Shown: piece after piece, positions 35,537 through 44,898 of the stretch
Position numbering within the stretch: the first letter of the stretch is position 1
How the letters are laid out: each line of letters opens with the position of its first letter
NCBI GenBank assembly: GCA_937902925.1
Contig: CALFNN010000081.1
Location: forward strand, 22,408-86,407
Direction of reading: 5' to 3'
DNA: 64,000 nt
Source of the DNA: an uncultured Opitutaceae bacterium
Lineage (GTDB): Bacteria > Verrucomicrobiota > Verrucomicrobiia > Opitutales > Opitutaceae
Translations under genes and position numbers: made by a program
The notes under the pieces: generated by a model
What the model saw: only the letters and a program-made list of their open reading frames with translations
What the model was told of the DNA's origin: nothing
Databases searched by the model: none

Positions 35537-37039
35537 ATGAGCGCCCCCACCGCAAAACTTTCCTTCCTCGAGAAGGCCGGCTACAGCGCCGGCGACGCCG
35601 CGGCGAACTTCGTCTTCATGACGATGATCCTGTTCCAGTCGGCTTTCTACACCGACGTCTTCGGCCTCTCCGCCGCCGCCGCCGCCGCGATTCTGCTCTG
35701 GCCGCGCCTGTGGGATGCGTTTTTCGACCCGGTGATGGGTGTGCTCGCCGACCGCACCGACACCCGCTGGGGCAAATTCCGCCCGTGGGTCCTCTGGACC
35801 GCCGTGCCGTGGGCGGTCGTCATGATCCTCGCTTACACGACCCCGCTGGGTTTCGGCATGGGCGCGATGATCGCGTGGGCCGCGATCACCAACACGGTGC
35901 TGATGACGCTCTACTCGATGAACAACATGCCCTACTCCGCCCTTGGTGGCGTGATGACGGGCGATCTGAACGAGCGCGCGCGCCTCAACTCCTATCGTTT
36001 CGTCTCGGCCAACATCGCGCAGTTCATCGTCGGCGGTTTCACCCTGCCCCTGGTGGCGAAGTTCGCGATCGGCCACGACCTGCAATACGGCTGGCGGATG
36101 ACGATGACCATCTGGGCTGTCCTTTGCCTCGTCCTCTTCGTCACCACCTTCCTCACCACGCACGAGCGGATCAAGCCGGTCAGCCAGGAGAAGTCCTCCC
36201 CGAAGCACGACTTCCTCGACCTGCTCAAGAACAGCCCGTGGCGGGTCATGGCGATCATGACGCTGATCCACTTCGGCATCCTCTCCTTCCGTGGCGGCGC
36301 GCTCTATAACTACTACCACCACTACGCCGACCGCGCCTCGATGTATGACTTCCTGGAAAAAATCGGCCTCACCAACCATGCGGCGGCCAAGTCCGGCGGC
36401 TTCCTCGACTGGCTGGGTTACATCGTGCATGGCGATCGCAACCAGCTCGCCACCTCCAATGTCGCCGACGTGTTCAACAGCATCATCAACATGGCCGGCA
36501 CGGCCACGACCATCACGGTCATCATGCTCTCGGCCTCGTTCGCCGCGCGCTTCGGCAAGAAGGCCGTCGCCGTCGCCGGCTTCGCCCTCTCGACCGTCAA
36601 CGCCCTCGGCTTCTACCTGCTCGCGCCCACCAACACGACCGGCATGCTCCTGATGACCATCACCGGCTCGATCGTCTACGCGCCAACCATCCCGCTCGTC
36701 TGGGCCATCTTTGCCGACGTGGCGGATTACTCCGAATGGCAGACCGGCCGCCGCTTCACCGGCATGGTTTTCGCCACCATCGGCTTCGCCCTCAAATCCG
36801 GCCTGGCCATCGGCTCGGCCGGCTTCCTCTGGGTCATGGCCGGACTGTTCAACTACGACACCAAGCTGTCCGACGCCGCCAACGCCGTCGCCGGCTACCA
36901 TGCGTGCAGCAGCATCGCGGTCGGCATCCTTTTCGCCATCTGCACCGGCCTGCTCATCGCCTACAAGCTCAACAAACGCGTGACGATCGAAATGGCCGAC
37001 GAACTCGCCGCGCGCCGCGCGAAAGCCGTCGCCGCCTGA
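35537..37039 (+). CDS. GPH-family sugar:cation symporter (500 aa)
   Basis: An inner-membrane carrier of the glycoside-pentoside-hexuronide family with 12 membrane segments. The diagnostic N-terminal region is GYSAGDAAANFVFMTMI, and the loop DPVMGVLADRTDTRWGKFRPW is the GPH form of the MFS motif (D-P-x-x-G-x-x-A-D-R-T-x-x-x-x-G-K-x-R-P). It is the first gene of an operon with GH8, GH67 and GH43 enzymes, so the cargo is probably xylo-oligosaccharides or (methyl)aldouronic acids. The neighbouring enzymes carry signal peptides, so some cleavage occurs before uptake. Confidence 0.92.
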   Translation: MSAPTAKLSFLEKAGYSAGDAAANFVFMTMILFQSAFYTDVFGLSAAAAAAILLWPRLWDAFFDPVMGVLADRTDTRWGKFRPWVLWTAVPWAVVMILAYTTPLGFGMGAMIAWAAITNTVLMTLYSMNNMPYSALGGVMTGDLNERARLNSYRFVSANIAQFIVGGFTLPLVAKFAIGHDLQYGWRMTMTIWAVLCLVLFVTTFLTTHERIKPVSQEKSSPKHDFLDLLKNSPWRVMAIMTLIHFGILSFRGGALYNYYHHYADRASMYDFLEKIGLTNHAAAKSGGFLDWLGYIVHGDRNQLATSNVADVFNSIINMAGTATTITVIMLSASFAARFGKKAVAVAGFALSTVNALGFYLLAPTNTTGMLLMTITGSIVYAPTIPLVWAIFADVADYSEWQTGRRFTGMVFATIGFALKSGLAIGSAGFLWVMAGLFNYDTKLSDAANAVAGYHACSSIAVGILFAICTGLLIAYKLNKRVTIEMADELAARRAKAVAA

Positions 37040-37056
37040 TTCGCGCTCTTGCCGCC

Positions 37057-38280
37057 ATGCCGATCGTGCGGTGGTTGTTCCTCTTCGCCTGTGCCACCCT
37101 CGCCGCTGCCGCGGCGGAACCGGCGGGCGCATTCGCGACCGGGCGTTACCGCGATCTCTTCCACGAATACCTCGGGAAATCCGACGCGGCGGTCGACGCG
37201 AAGCTCGCCGGCGCGTGGCAGCACTTCTTTCGCGGCGACGAAGCCGCGCAGCGGCTCTTCTATCCGATCGCCGGCGACATGGCCTACATTCCCGACGTCG
37301 CCAACAACGACGTCCGCACCGAGGGCCTGTCCTACGGGATGATGATCTGCGTGCAGACCGGCCACCAGCCGGAGTTCAACCAACTCTGGAAATACGCGAA
37401 GCATTTCCTGCAGCACGAGAGTGGCCCGATGCGCGGCTACTTCGCCTGGCACAGCACGCTCGACGGCCGCCAGCTCGACCCCGGGCCAGCGTGCGACGGC
37501 GAGGAATGGTTCGTCACCGCACTTTTTTTCGCCGCGCACCGGTGGGGCAACGACGACGGCATCTTCAACTACGAAGCCGAGGCGCAGTCGCTCCTTCGCA
37601 CGATGCTGCACAAGGACGAGGAGCCCGGCCACGGCGACGCCACCAACATGATCGACCGCACGGCCCATCAGGTGAACTTCGTGCCCCACGGCCCGGGCGC
37701 CACTTACACGGATCCTTCGTATCATCTGCCCGCGTTCTATGAGCTCTGGGCGCGCTGGGCCGCCGCGCCCGAAGACCGCGCGACGCTCGCCCAACTCGCC
37801 CCGACGAGCCGCGAGTTTTTTCGCCGCGTCGCGCATCCGCAGACCGGCTTGATGCCCGACCTTTGCGGCTTCGACGGGAAATCCGTGCAACCCGGGCGCG
37901 ACGCCTTCCTCTACGACGCGTGGCGCACGCTCTCGAATCCCGCCGTCGACTGGTCGTGGTGGGCCGCCGACCCGTGGGAGATCGCGCAGTCGAACCGGGT
38001 GCTCGGGTTCCTCGCGGCGCAGGGGCCCAACTGCGTCAACCGGTTCCAATTGGACGGCACGCCGATCGGCCGCGACGTCAACTCGCCCGGCGTGATCGCG
38101 ATGGCCGCGTGCGCCGCGCTCGCCGCCGATCGAAAAACCGGCGCGCCGTTCGTGCAACGCCTGTGGGACCTGCCGCTCCCCGAAGGCCGCTACCGCTACT
38201 ACAACGGACTGCTGACCTATTTGGCGCTGCTCGAGGTCAGTGGAAATTTCCGGATCTTCCCGCCGCCGGTGAGTCATTGA
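37057..38280 (+). CDS. GH8 reducing-end xylose-releasing exo-oligoxylanase (407 aa)
   Basis: Exported (signal peptide MPIVRWLFLFACATLAAAAA). The GH8 fold is visible from NDVRTEGLSYGMMI (general acid Glu89), PACDGEEWF (Asp147) and ATYTDPSYHLPAFYELWARW (candidate base Asp219) to the aromatic-rich end. The closest known activity is Rex, which removes xylose from the reducing end of xylo-oligosaccharides longer than two units; the P-S-Y-H-x-P-A-F-Y-E-L-W string is typical of that branch. It lies 17 bases after the symporter. Assignment to GH8 is firm; the exact cleavage preference is inferred. Confidence 0.9.
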   Translation: MPIVRWLFLFACATLAAAAAEPAGAFATGRYRDLFHEYLGKSDAAVDAKLAGAWQHFFRGDEAAQRLFYPIAGDMAYIPDVANNDVRTEGLSYGMMICVQTGHQPEFNQLWKYAKHFLQHESGPMRGYFAWHSTLDGRQLDPGPACDGEEWFVTALFFAAHRWGNDDGIFNYEAEAQSLLRTMLHKDEEPGHGDATNMIDRTAHQVNFVPHGPGATYTDPSYHLPAFYELWARWAAAPEDRATLAQLAPTSREFFRRVAHPQTGLMPDLCGFDGKSVQPGRDAFLYDAWRTLSNPAVDWSWWAADPWEIAQSNRVLGFLAAQGPNCVNRFQLDGTPIGRDVNSPGVIAMAACAALAADRKTGAPFVQRLWDLPLPEGRYRYYNGLLTYLALLEVSGNFRIFPPPVSH

Positions 38281-38285
38281 CCGCC

Positions 38286-38762
38286 ATGAATGTATTCGCC
38301 GCGATCGTCAAAGCCACCGTTGGCGGTATCGCCACGACGCTGCTGGCCGGTTGCGCGAGCGATTCAAAACCGGACACCACCGCCGCCGGTCCTCCCATGA
38401 GCCCCCAGCTGGCGGCCTCGCCCGCCGCCGCCGCCGTTGCCAAACTCTCCAGGAATCTCACGGGTGAACAGGTGATCGCGCTGATTGGTCCTCCCGCCGC
38501 CACCAAGCCGATCACGACCGGCGGACTCAACGCCCGGATCTGGTCCTATCCCTTTCGTGGCGCCACCGATGTTCGCCTGGTCCCCGTCGCCACCCAGGAC
38601 GTCCCCGCGATCAATCCCTTGACCGGCCGGGAAACCACTCGAACCGAGCCCGTCTATCAAAACCAAACCATCGAGGTCACCGACACGCTGCATCTGCTCA
38701 TGGTCGAAGATCAGCTGATCGAATGGCGGGTCGTCCGCGACGAAAAGAAGGACTTTCAGTAA
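38286..38762 (+). CDS. lipoprotein of unknown function (158 aa)
   Basis: It begins MNVFAAIVKATVGGIATTLLAGC, a lipoprotein signal with LLAGC and acylated Cys23. After a Ser/Ala/Pro linker, residues ~50-155 have the pattern LTGEQVIALIGPPAATKPI...RIWSYPFRG...LLMVEDQLIEWRV, similar to small BamE/SmpA-like beta-alpha lipoproteins (inference by eye: the G-x-P-x-x-x...W-x-Y element). It is wedged 5 bases after the GH8 gene and 3 bases before GH67, so it belongs to the xylan operon. It may help keep the enzymes in the envelope. Confidence 0.6.
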   Translation: MNVFAAIVKATVGGIATTLLAGCASDSKPDTTAAGPPMSPQLAASPAAAAVAKLSRNLTGEQVIALIGPPAATKPITTGGLNARIWSYPFRGATDVRLVPVATQDVPAINPLTGRETTRTEPVYQNQTIEVTDTLHLLMVEDQLIEWRVVRDEKKDFQ

Positions 38763-38765
38763 ACC

Positions 38766-40964
38766 ATGATTCGCCGCACTTTTTCCTTCTTCACCGCCAC
38801 CCGGAAGTCCGCGCCATTGGCCTGGCGATGCGTCAGGATGGCCATTGCAGGTCTGGTCATCGGCCTCGCGCTCGGCGCGTCCCGCGCTTTCGCCGACGAT
38901 GGTTACCGGCTCTGGCTCCGCTACGACCGGATCGCCGATGAATCGCTCCGCACCGCCGACGCCGCTGCGTTGTCGCACCTCGTCCTCGCCACGCCCGACG
39001 GCACCGACTCGCCGACCCTCACCGCCGCGCGCAACGAGCTCACCGCCGGGTTGAAAGGGCTGCTCGGCCTCGACGCGAAAATCGACCTCGCGAAATCCAC
39101 CGATCTCCCCGCCGCCGTCGGCGCCGAGGGCTACTCGCTCCACCGCCGCGGCCGCGACACCGTTGTCATCTCCGCCCGCCATGACGTCGGCGTGCTCTAC
39201 GGCGCGTTCGCGCTTTTGCGCGACGTGCAACTCCAGACGCCGCTCGCGAAGCTCGACACCGTCAGCGCACCGAAAATCTCCCGTCGTCTCCTCGATCACT
39301 GGGACAATCTCGATCGCACTATCGAGAGAGGCTACGCCGGCTTCTCGCTGTGGGAATGGTTTTACCTCCCGGAATACCGGAATCCCCGCTATCGCGACTA
39401 CGCCCGCGCCTGTGCCTCGCTCGGGCTGAACGGCGCCGTCCTCAACAATGTCAACGCTGACTCCCTCATCCTCAGTTCGCTGTGGCTCCGCAAGGTCGCC
39501 GCCCTCGCGGAGGAGTTCCGCCCTTATGGCATCCGCGTTTACCTTTCCGTCCGCTGGACGGCGCCGAAGGACCTCGGCGGCCCGCAGACCGCCGACCCGC
39601 TCGATCCCGGCGTCGCCGCGTGGTGGCGCGCAAAGGTCGACGAGATCTATAAACTCATTCCCGACTTCGGCGGCTTCCTCGTGAAAGCCAACTCCGAGGG
39701 CGAACCCGGCCCGCAGGACTACGGCCGCACCCATGCCGACGGCGCCAACGTCCTCGCCGACGCGCTCGCGCCCCACGGCGGCATCGTGATGTGGCGCGCC
39801 TTCGTCTACGCCGCGGAGAACACCACCGACCGCGTCAAGCAGGCCTACAACGAATTCATGCCGCTGGACGGCAAGTTCCGCCCCAACGTCGCAATCCAGA
39901 TCAAGAACGGGCCGCTCGATTTCATGCCGCGCGAGCCGTTTCACCCGCTGTTCGGCGGCCTGGCGCACACGTCTGCGGCGCTCGAATTGCAGATCACGCA
40001 GGAATATCTCGGCCAGGGCACTCAGCTCGCCTACCTCGCCCCGCTCTGGAAGGAAGTCCTCGACGCCGACACCTTCGCCCGTGGCCCCGCCCGTGGTGAG
40101 CTTGCCGAATCCAGCTCGACCGTCGGCCGCGTGATCGATGGCAGCATTTATCATCAACCGCTCACCGTCATCGCCGGTGTCGCCAACACCGGCACCGATC
40201 GCGACTGGACCGGCCATCCGCTCGCGCAGGCCAACTGGTATGCCTTCGGCCGGCTCGCGTGGGATCACGACCTGACCGCCGCCGCCATCGCCGACGAGTG
40301 GACGCGCCTGACCTACTCAAACGATCCGCGCGTCGTGCAACCGGTCACGGCGATGCTCCTCGCCTCCCGCGAAACCGTCGTCGATTACTCGATGCCGCTC
40401 GGCCTGCACCACCTCATGGCCACCGGCCACCACTACGGCCCCGGCCCGTGGGTCGCCGATCTCAAGCGTCCGGACTGGAATCCCGTTTACTATCACCGTG
40501 CCGATGAAAATGGCCTTGGCGCCGACCGCACCGTCACCGGCTCCAACGCCCTCGAGCAATACGCCCCCGAAGTCGCGAAACGCTGGGCCGACCTCGCCAC
40601 CTGCCCGGATGAATATCTGCTGTGGTTTCATCACGTGCCGTGGGACTACCGGATGCGCTCCGGCCGCACGCTCTGGGACGAACTTTGCCTACACTACCAA
40701 CACGGGGTCGAATCCGTCCGTGGCTGGCAGAAAACCTGGGACGGCCTCCAGCCGTTGATCGATGCCGAACGCTTTGCGCACGTAAAAGCCCTCCTCGTCC
40801 GGCAGGAGAGCGACGCCCGCGACTGGCGCGATGCGTGTCTGCTCTACTTTCAAACTTTCTCGAAACGCCCGCTCCCCGCCGGCGTCGAGCCGCCCGCCCA
40901 CACGCTCGACTACTACCAAGCCGTCAAACGGCGCTACGCCCCCGGTCACGGCGACGAGAAATAA
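38766..40964 (+). CDS. aguA: GH67 alpha-glucuronidase (732 aa)
   Basis: Hydrolyses the alpha-1,2 bond between (4-O-methyl-)glucuronic acid and the terminal xylose of xylo-oligosaccharides. GH67 domains in order: N-terminal beta domain (~45-165), catalytic TIM barrel with DHWDNLDRTIERGYAG, VKANSEGEPGPQDYGR (likely general acid Glu311), QIKNGPLDFMPREPFHP (Asp385) and LELQITQEYLGQ (Glu413), then the C-terminal helical domain with FHHVPWDYRM. A membrane-anchor-like signal (residues 23-43) suggests export. Length is normal for the family. With the GH115 gene at 60575-63568 the window has both known alpha-glucuronidase families. Confidence 0.95.
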   Translation: MIRRTFSFFTATRKSAPLAWRCVRMAIAGLVIGLALGASRAFADDGYRLWLRYDRIADESLRTADAAALSHLVLATPDGTDSPTLTAARNELTAGLKGLLGLDAKIDLAKSTDLPAAVGAEGYSLHRRGRDTVVISARHDVGVLYGAFALLRDVQLQTPLAKLDTVSAPKISRRLLDHWDNLDRTIERGYAGFSLWEWFYLPEYRNPRYRDYARACASLGLNGAVLNNVNADSLILSSLWLRKVAALAEEFRPYGIRVYLSVRWTAPKDLGGPQTADPLDPGVAAWWRAKVDEIYKLIPDFGGFLVKANSEGEPGPQDYGRTHADGANVLADALAPHGGIVMWRAFVYAAENTTDRVKQAYNEFMPLDGKFRPNVAIQIKNGPLDFMPREPFHPLFGGLAHTSAALELQITQEYLGQGTQLAYLAPLWKEVLDADTFARGPARGELAESSSTVGRVIDGSIYHQPLTVIAGVANTGTDRDWTGHPLAQANWYAFGRLAWDHDLTAAAIADEWTRLTYSNDPRVVQPVTAMLLASRETVVDYSMPLGLHHLMATGHHYGPGPWVADLKRPDWNPVYYHRADENGLGADRTVTGSNALEQYAPEVAKRWADLATCPDEYLLWFHHVPWDYRMRSGRTLWDELCLHYQHGVESVRGWQKTWDGLQPLIDAERFAHVKALLVRQESDARDWRDACLLYFQTFSKRPLPAGVEPPAHTLDYYQAVKRRYAPGHGDEK

Positions 40965-40994
40965 TCGTCGCCGCAGCCGCTCCTAAAACCGCCC

Positions 40995-42701
40995 ATGCGC
41001 CTGTCGCTTCTCACCACCATGATCGCCACGGCGTTCGCCACCGCCGCGACCGCGGCGCCCGCGCCCGCGCCCGTCGTCTTCGACTGGTTCGAATACACCG
41101 GCCGCGACACCGCGTTTGCGCCGCCGCTCCCCGCCGGCTCCTACCGCAATCCCATCCTCGCCGGCTTCTATCCCGATCCTAGCCTCTGCCGTGTTCCGGC
41201 TAAAAACGCCTCTGACGCCGACGACTACTATCTCGTCAACTCCACCTTCGCCTATTTCCCCGGCATCCCGATTTTCCACAGTCGCGATCTCGTCAACTGG
41301 ACCCAACTCGGCCACGTCATCGAGCGGCCGACGCAGCTGAAATACGATGGGCTTGGCGTGACGCGCGGCCTCTTTGCGCCGACGATCAACTACCACGATG
41401 GCACATTCTACGTGCTCTGCACGATGGTCGACGGCGGCGGAAACTTTCTCGTCACCGCCACGAATCCCGCCGGCCCGTGGTCCGATCCCGTGTGGCTCGG
41501 CTTCGACGGCATCGACCCGTCGCTCTTCTTCGACGACGACGGCCGCGCGTGGCTCGTCAACAACGGCAATCCGCCCGACAACCATCCACTCTACTCCGGC
41601 CACCGCGCGATCTGGATCCAGGAATTCGACCCCGCCGCGAAAAAACTCACCGGCCCGCGCTCGATCATCGTCAACGGTGGCGCCGATCTTTCCAAAAAAC
41701 CCGTCTGGATCGAGGGCCCGCATCTCCTGAAGCGCGCCGGCTGGTATTACCTCTGTTGCGCCGAAGGCGGCACGAGCATCCAGCACTCGCAGGTCATCCT
41801 CCGCAGCAAATCGCCCACCGGTCCGTTCGTGCCGTGGGAGAAAAACCCGATCCTCACCCAACGCGAGCTCGACGGCACCGCGCCGCTCGCCGTCACCTGC
41901 ACCGGCCACGCCGATCTCGTGGTCGGCCCCGACGGCAACTGGTGGTCGGTCTTCCTCGGCTGCCGCCCCTTCGCGGGCGAATACTGGACGACCGGCCGCG
42001 AAACTTTCCTGCTCCCCGTCACCTGGACCGACGACGGCTGGCCGCAAATCCTTCCGGCCGGAGAACGCGTGCCGTATATCGTCAAGGCTCCTCTCGCCTC
42101 CCGCCCTTCGCCTCTCGCCCCGGTTCCCCTCACCGGCAACTTCACCTGGCGCGACGATTTCACCGCGAAAACGCTTTCTCCGCTCTGGATCATGCTCCGC
42201 ACGTCAAAGGAAACGTGGTGGAGCCTGGAAAATCCCGCCGGCCACCTGAGCCTCAGCCCGCGGGCCGAGCCGCTCGGCGGCAAAGCCAACCCGACTTTCC
42301 TCGCCCGCCGCCTGCAACATTCGCGGTTCGACGCCGCCACGTCGTTCGCTGTCCCGTCCGACCCCGGCGTCTCCGCCGGACTCGTCGCCTTCCAAAACGA
42401 AACGCACTACTACTACCTCGGCGTCCGCCGCACCGCCGACGGCCTAAGCATCTTCCTCGAGTGCGCCAATGGCAAAACTCCCGGGCAAATCGCGATCGCC
42501 AAAATTCCCGACGCCGCCAATCTCCAACTCCGGATCACCGGCGAGGAAACAAAACTCTCCTTCGCCTACGCGACGACGCCCGGCTCATGGCAGACGCTCG
42601 CCGCCGATGCCGACACAACGCCCATCACCGTCCAAGCCGCCGGCGGCGGCCTCCACTTCACCGGCGCCGTCATCGGCCTCCATGCGCGGATTGAGCCGTA
42701 G
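40995..42701 (+). CDS. GH43 beta-xylosidase/arabinofuranosidase with C-terminal lectin-like domain (568 aa)
   Basis: Exported (signal MRLSLLTTMIATAFATAATA). A five-bladed propeller with the three GH43 acidic residues: Asp61 in GFYPDPSL (base), Asp174 in GIDPSLFFDDDG (pKa modulator) and Glu240 in WIEGPHLLKR (acid). The layout N-P-I-L-x-G-F-Y-P-D-P-S and the C-terminal beta-sandwich (from ~385, FTWRDDFTAKTLSPLW) match the xylosidase branch of GH43. It is the last gene of the GH8/GH67 operon and would trim xylose or arabinose from the oligosaccharides. Substrate preference is inferred from the operon. Confidence 0.9.
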   Translation: MRLSLLTTMIATAFATAATAAPAPAPVVFDWFEYTGRDTAFAPPLPAGSYRNPILAGFYPDPSLCRVPAKNASDADDYYLVNSTFAYFPGIPIFHSRDLVNWTQLGHVIERPTQLKYDGLGVTRGLFAPTINYHDGTFYVLCTMVDGGGNFLVTATNPAGPWSDPVWLGFDGIDPSLFFDDDGRAWLVNNGNPPDNHPLYSGHRAIWIQEFDPAAKKLTGPRSIIVNGGADLSKKPVWIEGPHLLKRAGWYYLCCAEGGTSIQHSQVILRSKSPTGPFVPWEKNPILTQRELDGTAPLAVTCTGHADLVVGPDGNWWSVFLGCRPFAGEYWTTGRETFLLPVTWTDDGWPQILPAGERVPYIVKAPLASRPSPLAPVPLTGNFTWRDDFTAKTLSPLWIMLRTSKETWWSLENPAGHLSLSPRAEPLGGKANPTFLARRLQHSRFDAATSFAVPSDPGVSAGLVAFQNETHYYYLGVRRTADGLSIFLECANGKTPGQIAIAKIPDAANLQLRITGEETKLSFAYATTPGSWQTLAADADTTPITVQAAGGGLHFTGAVIGLHARIEP

Positions 42702-42752
42702 GGCGTCGGCTCGTGGTCGCCCACCGCAGATCCAATGGCGGAGATTAGTTTC

Positions 42753-43160
42753 TCACCACTTGATCCGCAGGAAATCCATTTCGACCCGCGTCTTCTGCGG
42801 GCGGAACTTGGCGTCGTCGGCCATGATATCGATCGGGGTCCACAGCCCCACGGCGATCGGGAGTGAGCCGAATTTTCCGGTCCAAAGCGGACCGCCGCCC
42901 AGCAGCGAGAACTTATCCGGCTCGGGCTCCACCGCCTTCAACGGCGCCATCGGCAGCTTCGAGTCCCGCACAAATATCTTGTCGAGCACCACGGTCGGTT
43001 CCGCCTCCGGCTTCGCGGGTTTTTCCGCGGGAGCGACCGTTTCCTCCGGCGCCAGCCGGACCCGCGGCTGCGGTGCGGTCTTTTCGGCCGGCTTCTCCTC
43101 CGCCGCATAACCTCCGACCGTCAGCGCAAGCCCGAGGATAAGTGGGATCATGATCTTCAT
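42753..43160 (-). CDS. small exported protein of unknown function (135 aa)
   Basis: The signal peptide MKIMIPLILGLALTVGGYAA is followed by a Glu/Lys/Pro-rich linker (to ~55) and a short domain DKIFVRDSKLPMAPLKAVEPEPDKFSLLGGG...RVEMDFLRIKW, recognisable only as a type common in Opitutaceae-like genomes (impression, not a search result). It is convergent with the GH43 gene, 51 bases away. No partner is evident. Confidence 0.5.
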   Translation of the reverse strand: MKIMIPLILGLALTVGGYAAEEKPAEKTAPQPRVRLAPEETVAPAEKPAKPEAEPTVVLDKIFVRDSKLPMAPLKAVEPEPDKFSLLGGGPLWTGKFGSLPIAVGLWTPIDIMADDAKFRPQKTRVEMDFLRIKW

Positions 43161-43257
43161 GAAGGCCGGGAACCGCCCAACCTTATTGCGGGTGCCGCGG
43201 GAGTCGAGGGCGGGAATGCCCTAGAAGCGGAACGGAATTCCGAGTCAATCACCCTCG

Positions 43258-43680
43258 ATCCGTGGTCAACAACCGCGGTGCCTTTTTCCTGGTTTCCTGG
43301 CTTCAGAATTTTAATTCAGAAGCCACAAAGCCGTGAATCACCGCGCTCGAAGATGCCCCCCCATCAAACCGCTTCGTCATCCATGCCCATCCGGGCAATC
43401 CGTGGTTAACGACCACTGCGCCTTTCTCCCGGTTTCCCGGCTTCGGAATTTTAATTCAGAAGCCAGGAAGCCATGAATCAGAGCTCTCGGCAGCAAACCC
43501 AAGTAGACCGTTCCCTCGTCCAGGCCCTTCGGAGCAATCCGTGATCAGGGCCGCCGCCTCCCGGCGAATCCCGATTCGTGCTTTTCGCGTCCATTCGTGG
43601 TCAGGGCCATTCCGTTCGTCTCGTGGTTTCATGGCTTCAGAATTCCAATTCGGAAACCACGAGGCCACGAATACCGAATC
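43258..43680. repeat. intergenic tandem repeat, ~140-base period, with internal hairpins
   Basis: Unit starts: 43258 (ATCCGTGGTCAACAACC), 43398 (ATCCGTGGTTAACGACC), 43537 (ATCCGTGATCAGGGCC, partial) and 43593 (ATTCGTGGTCAGGGCC). Units 1 and 2 are exactly 140 bases apart and each holds the near-palindrome GGCTTC-GAATTTTAATTC-GAAGCC (43299-43324 and 43439-43464). The last unit has an even better nested hairpin: TTCGTGG (43594-43600) with CCACGAA (43665-43671), and CTCGTGGTTTC (43620-43630) with GAAACCACGAG (43653-43663). No protein is encoded in this 549-base gap, which otherwise shows nothing. Confidence 0.8.
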
Positions 43681-43709
43681 TCCCGCGGCTATCGGAATCC
43701 CGACGCCGG

Positions 43710-44840
43710 TTAGCGATGAGCCGCCGACGCCACGGAAAACCGATACTCGGTGGTGCTCGAAAATGTTTCGCCAGGGCGGAGGATCGTCGACGGAAAGTCC
43801 GGGTGATGCACCGAGTCGGGATAGTGCTGCGTCTCGAGACAGAAGAACCCGGCGCTTTCCGGCGGCGCTGGACCCGCGAGCGGGCTCGTATAGAGCTGGA
43901 TGCCAGGTTGCGTCGTCCAGACCTCCATCACGCGGCCCGACCGCGGCTCGGATGCGCGCGCCGCGAGCGCGAGCCCGCTGCCGGCCGGGCGGTGGAGGAC
44001 GAAGCTGTGATCGTAGCGGCGGGAGGCGCCAAGCTGGTCGCCGCGGGCGCCGAGCGGCTGCGGCGCGCGGAAGTCGAGCGGGGTGTTTTCGACGCCCTTG
44101 ATTTCGCCCGTCGGAATGAGCGTCGCGTCGGCCACGGTGTAGCGGTCGGCGTTGAGCTGGAGCACCGTGTCAAGCACATCGCCCTCGCCCGCGAGGTTGA
44201 AGTAGGCGTGGTTGGTGAGGTTGACCGGCGTCGTCTGGTCCGTGGTCGCACGGTAGTCGAGCCGGAGCGTATTGTCGTTCGTCAGCGTGTAGGTGACGGT
44301 CGCGGTGAGATTGCCGGGATAACCTTGATCGCCGTCGGGACTCAGGTAAGTGAGTTTCACGGCAGCGCCATCGGCGGCAGTGACTGGTTGCGCCTGCCAG
44401 ATGACGTGGCCGAAACCCTTCGGTCCGCCGTGGATCGAGTGCCGGCCGTTGTTCGCGATGAGCGTGTAGTCGTGGCCGTCGAGCGTGAAGCGCGCGTTGG
44501 CAATCCGGTTCGCCACCCGGCCGGCGATCATCGCGGCCTGCGGGAAGCCGCGCGCATAATTCGTCTCGGAGAAAACCGTCTCGTGCACGACACCCGCGAA
44601 TTTCCCGTCGCGATCCGGCACGCGGAGATCGGCGAGGATCGCGCCGTAGGTGATGACCTTCGCGCTCGCGCCGCGCGAATTCGTCAGCGTGAGGACATCG
44701 ATGGTCGTGCCGTCGCCCGCGCGGCCGAAGAGCGCGCGCTGCACGGACGGTTCAGCGGCGCGAGTGGGGAGCGAAACGATGGCCGCCAGGGCGAACGATG
44801 CGGCGATCGCCCGGGGATGACGAAGCAGCGCGGAAAGCAT
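43710..44840 (-). CDS. galM: aldose 1-epimerase (galactose mutarotase), exported (376 aa)
   Basis: The ATG at 44840 gives a signal peptide (MLSALLRHPRAIAASFALAA). Epimerase motifs are FPQAAMIAGRVANRIANARF, NNGRHSIHGGPKGFG with catalytic His134, VNLTNHAYFNLAG with His211, and the catalytic Glu in GFFCLETQHYPDSVHHPDFP. It interconverts alpha and beta forms of free aldoses such as xylose, arabinose or glucose. Its position near xylan genes suggests xylose or arabinose mutarotation in the periplasm. The homocysteine methyltransferase-like gene lies 58 bases upstream on the same strand. Confidence 0.93.
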   Translation of the reverse strand: MLSALLRHPRAIAASFALAAIVSLPTRAAEPSVQRALFGRAGDGTTIDVLTLTNSRGASAKVITYGAILADLRVPDRDGKFAGVVHETVFSETNYARGFPQAAMIAGRVANRIANARFTLDGHDYTLIANNGRHSIHGGPKGFGHVIWQAQPVTAADGAAVKLTYLSPDGDQGYPGNLTATVTYTLTNDNTLRLDYRATTDQTTPVNLTNHAYFNLAGEGDVLDTVLQLNADRYTVADATLIPTGEIKGVENTPLDFRAPQPLGARGDQLGASRRYDHSFVLHRPAGSGLALAARASEPRSGRVMEVWTTQPGIQLYTSPLAGPAPPESAGFFCLETQHYPDSVHHPDFPSTILRPGETFSSTTEYRFSVASAAHR

Positions 44841-44898
44841 GGGCGAAGCGAAGCGCGAAGACCGCCATGAGTCCACCGCGTTGTGGCCGGCCCCCGCT

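Noticed and set aside
43258..43680. CRISPR array
   Set aside because: The unit is about 140 bases and repeats end to end without unique spacers of regular length; no cas genes are near.
43578..44870. Plus-strand frame of about 430 codons opposite the aldose epimerase
   Set aside because: Composition is Arg/Glu-rich without motifs, and the minus strand encodes an epimerase with all catalytic residues.
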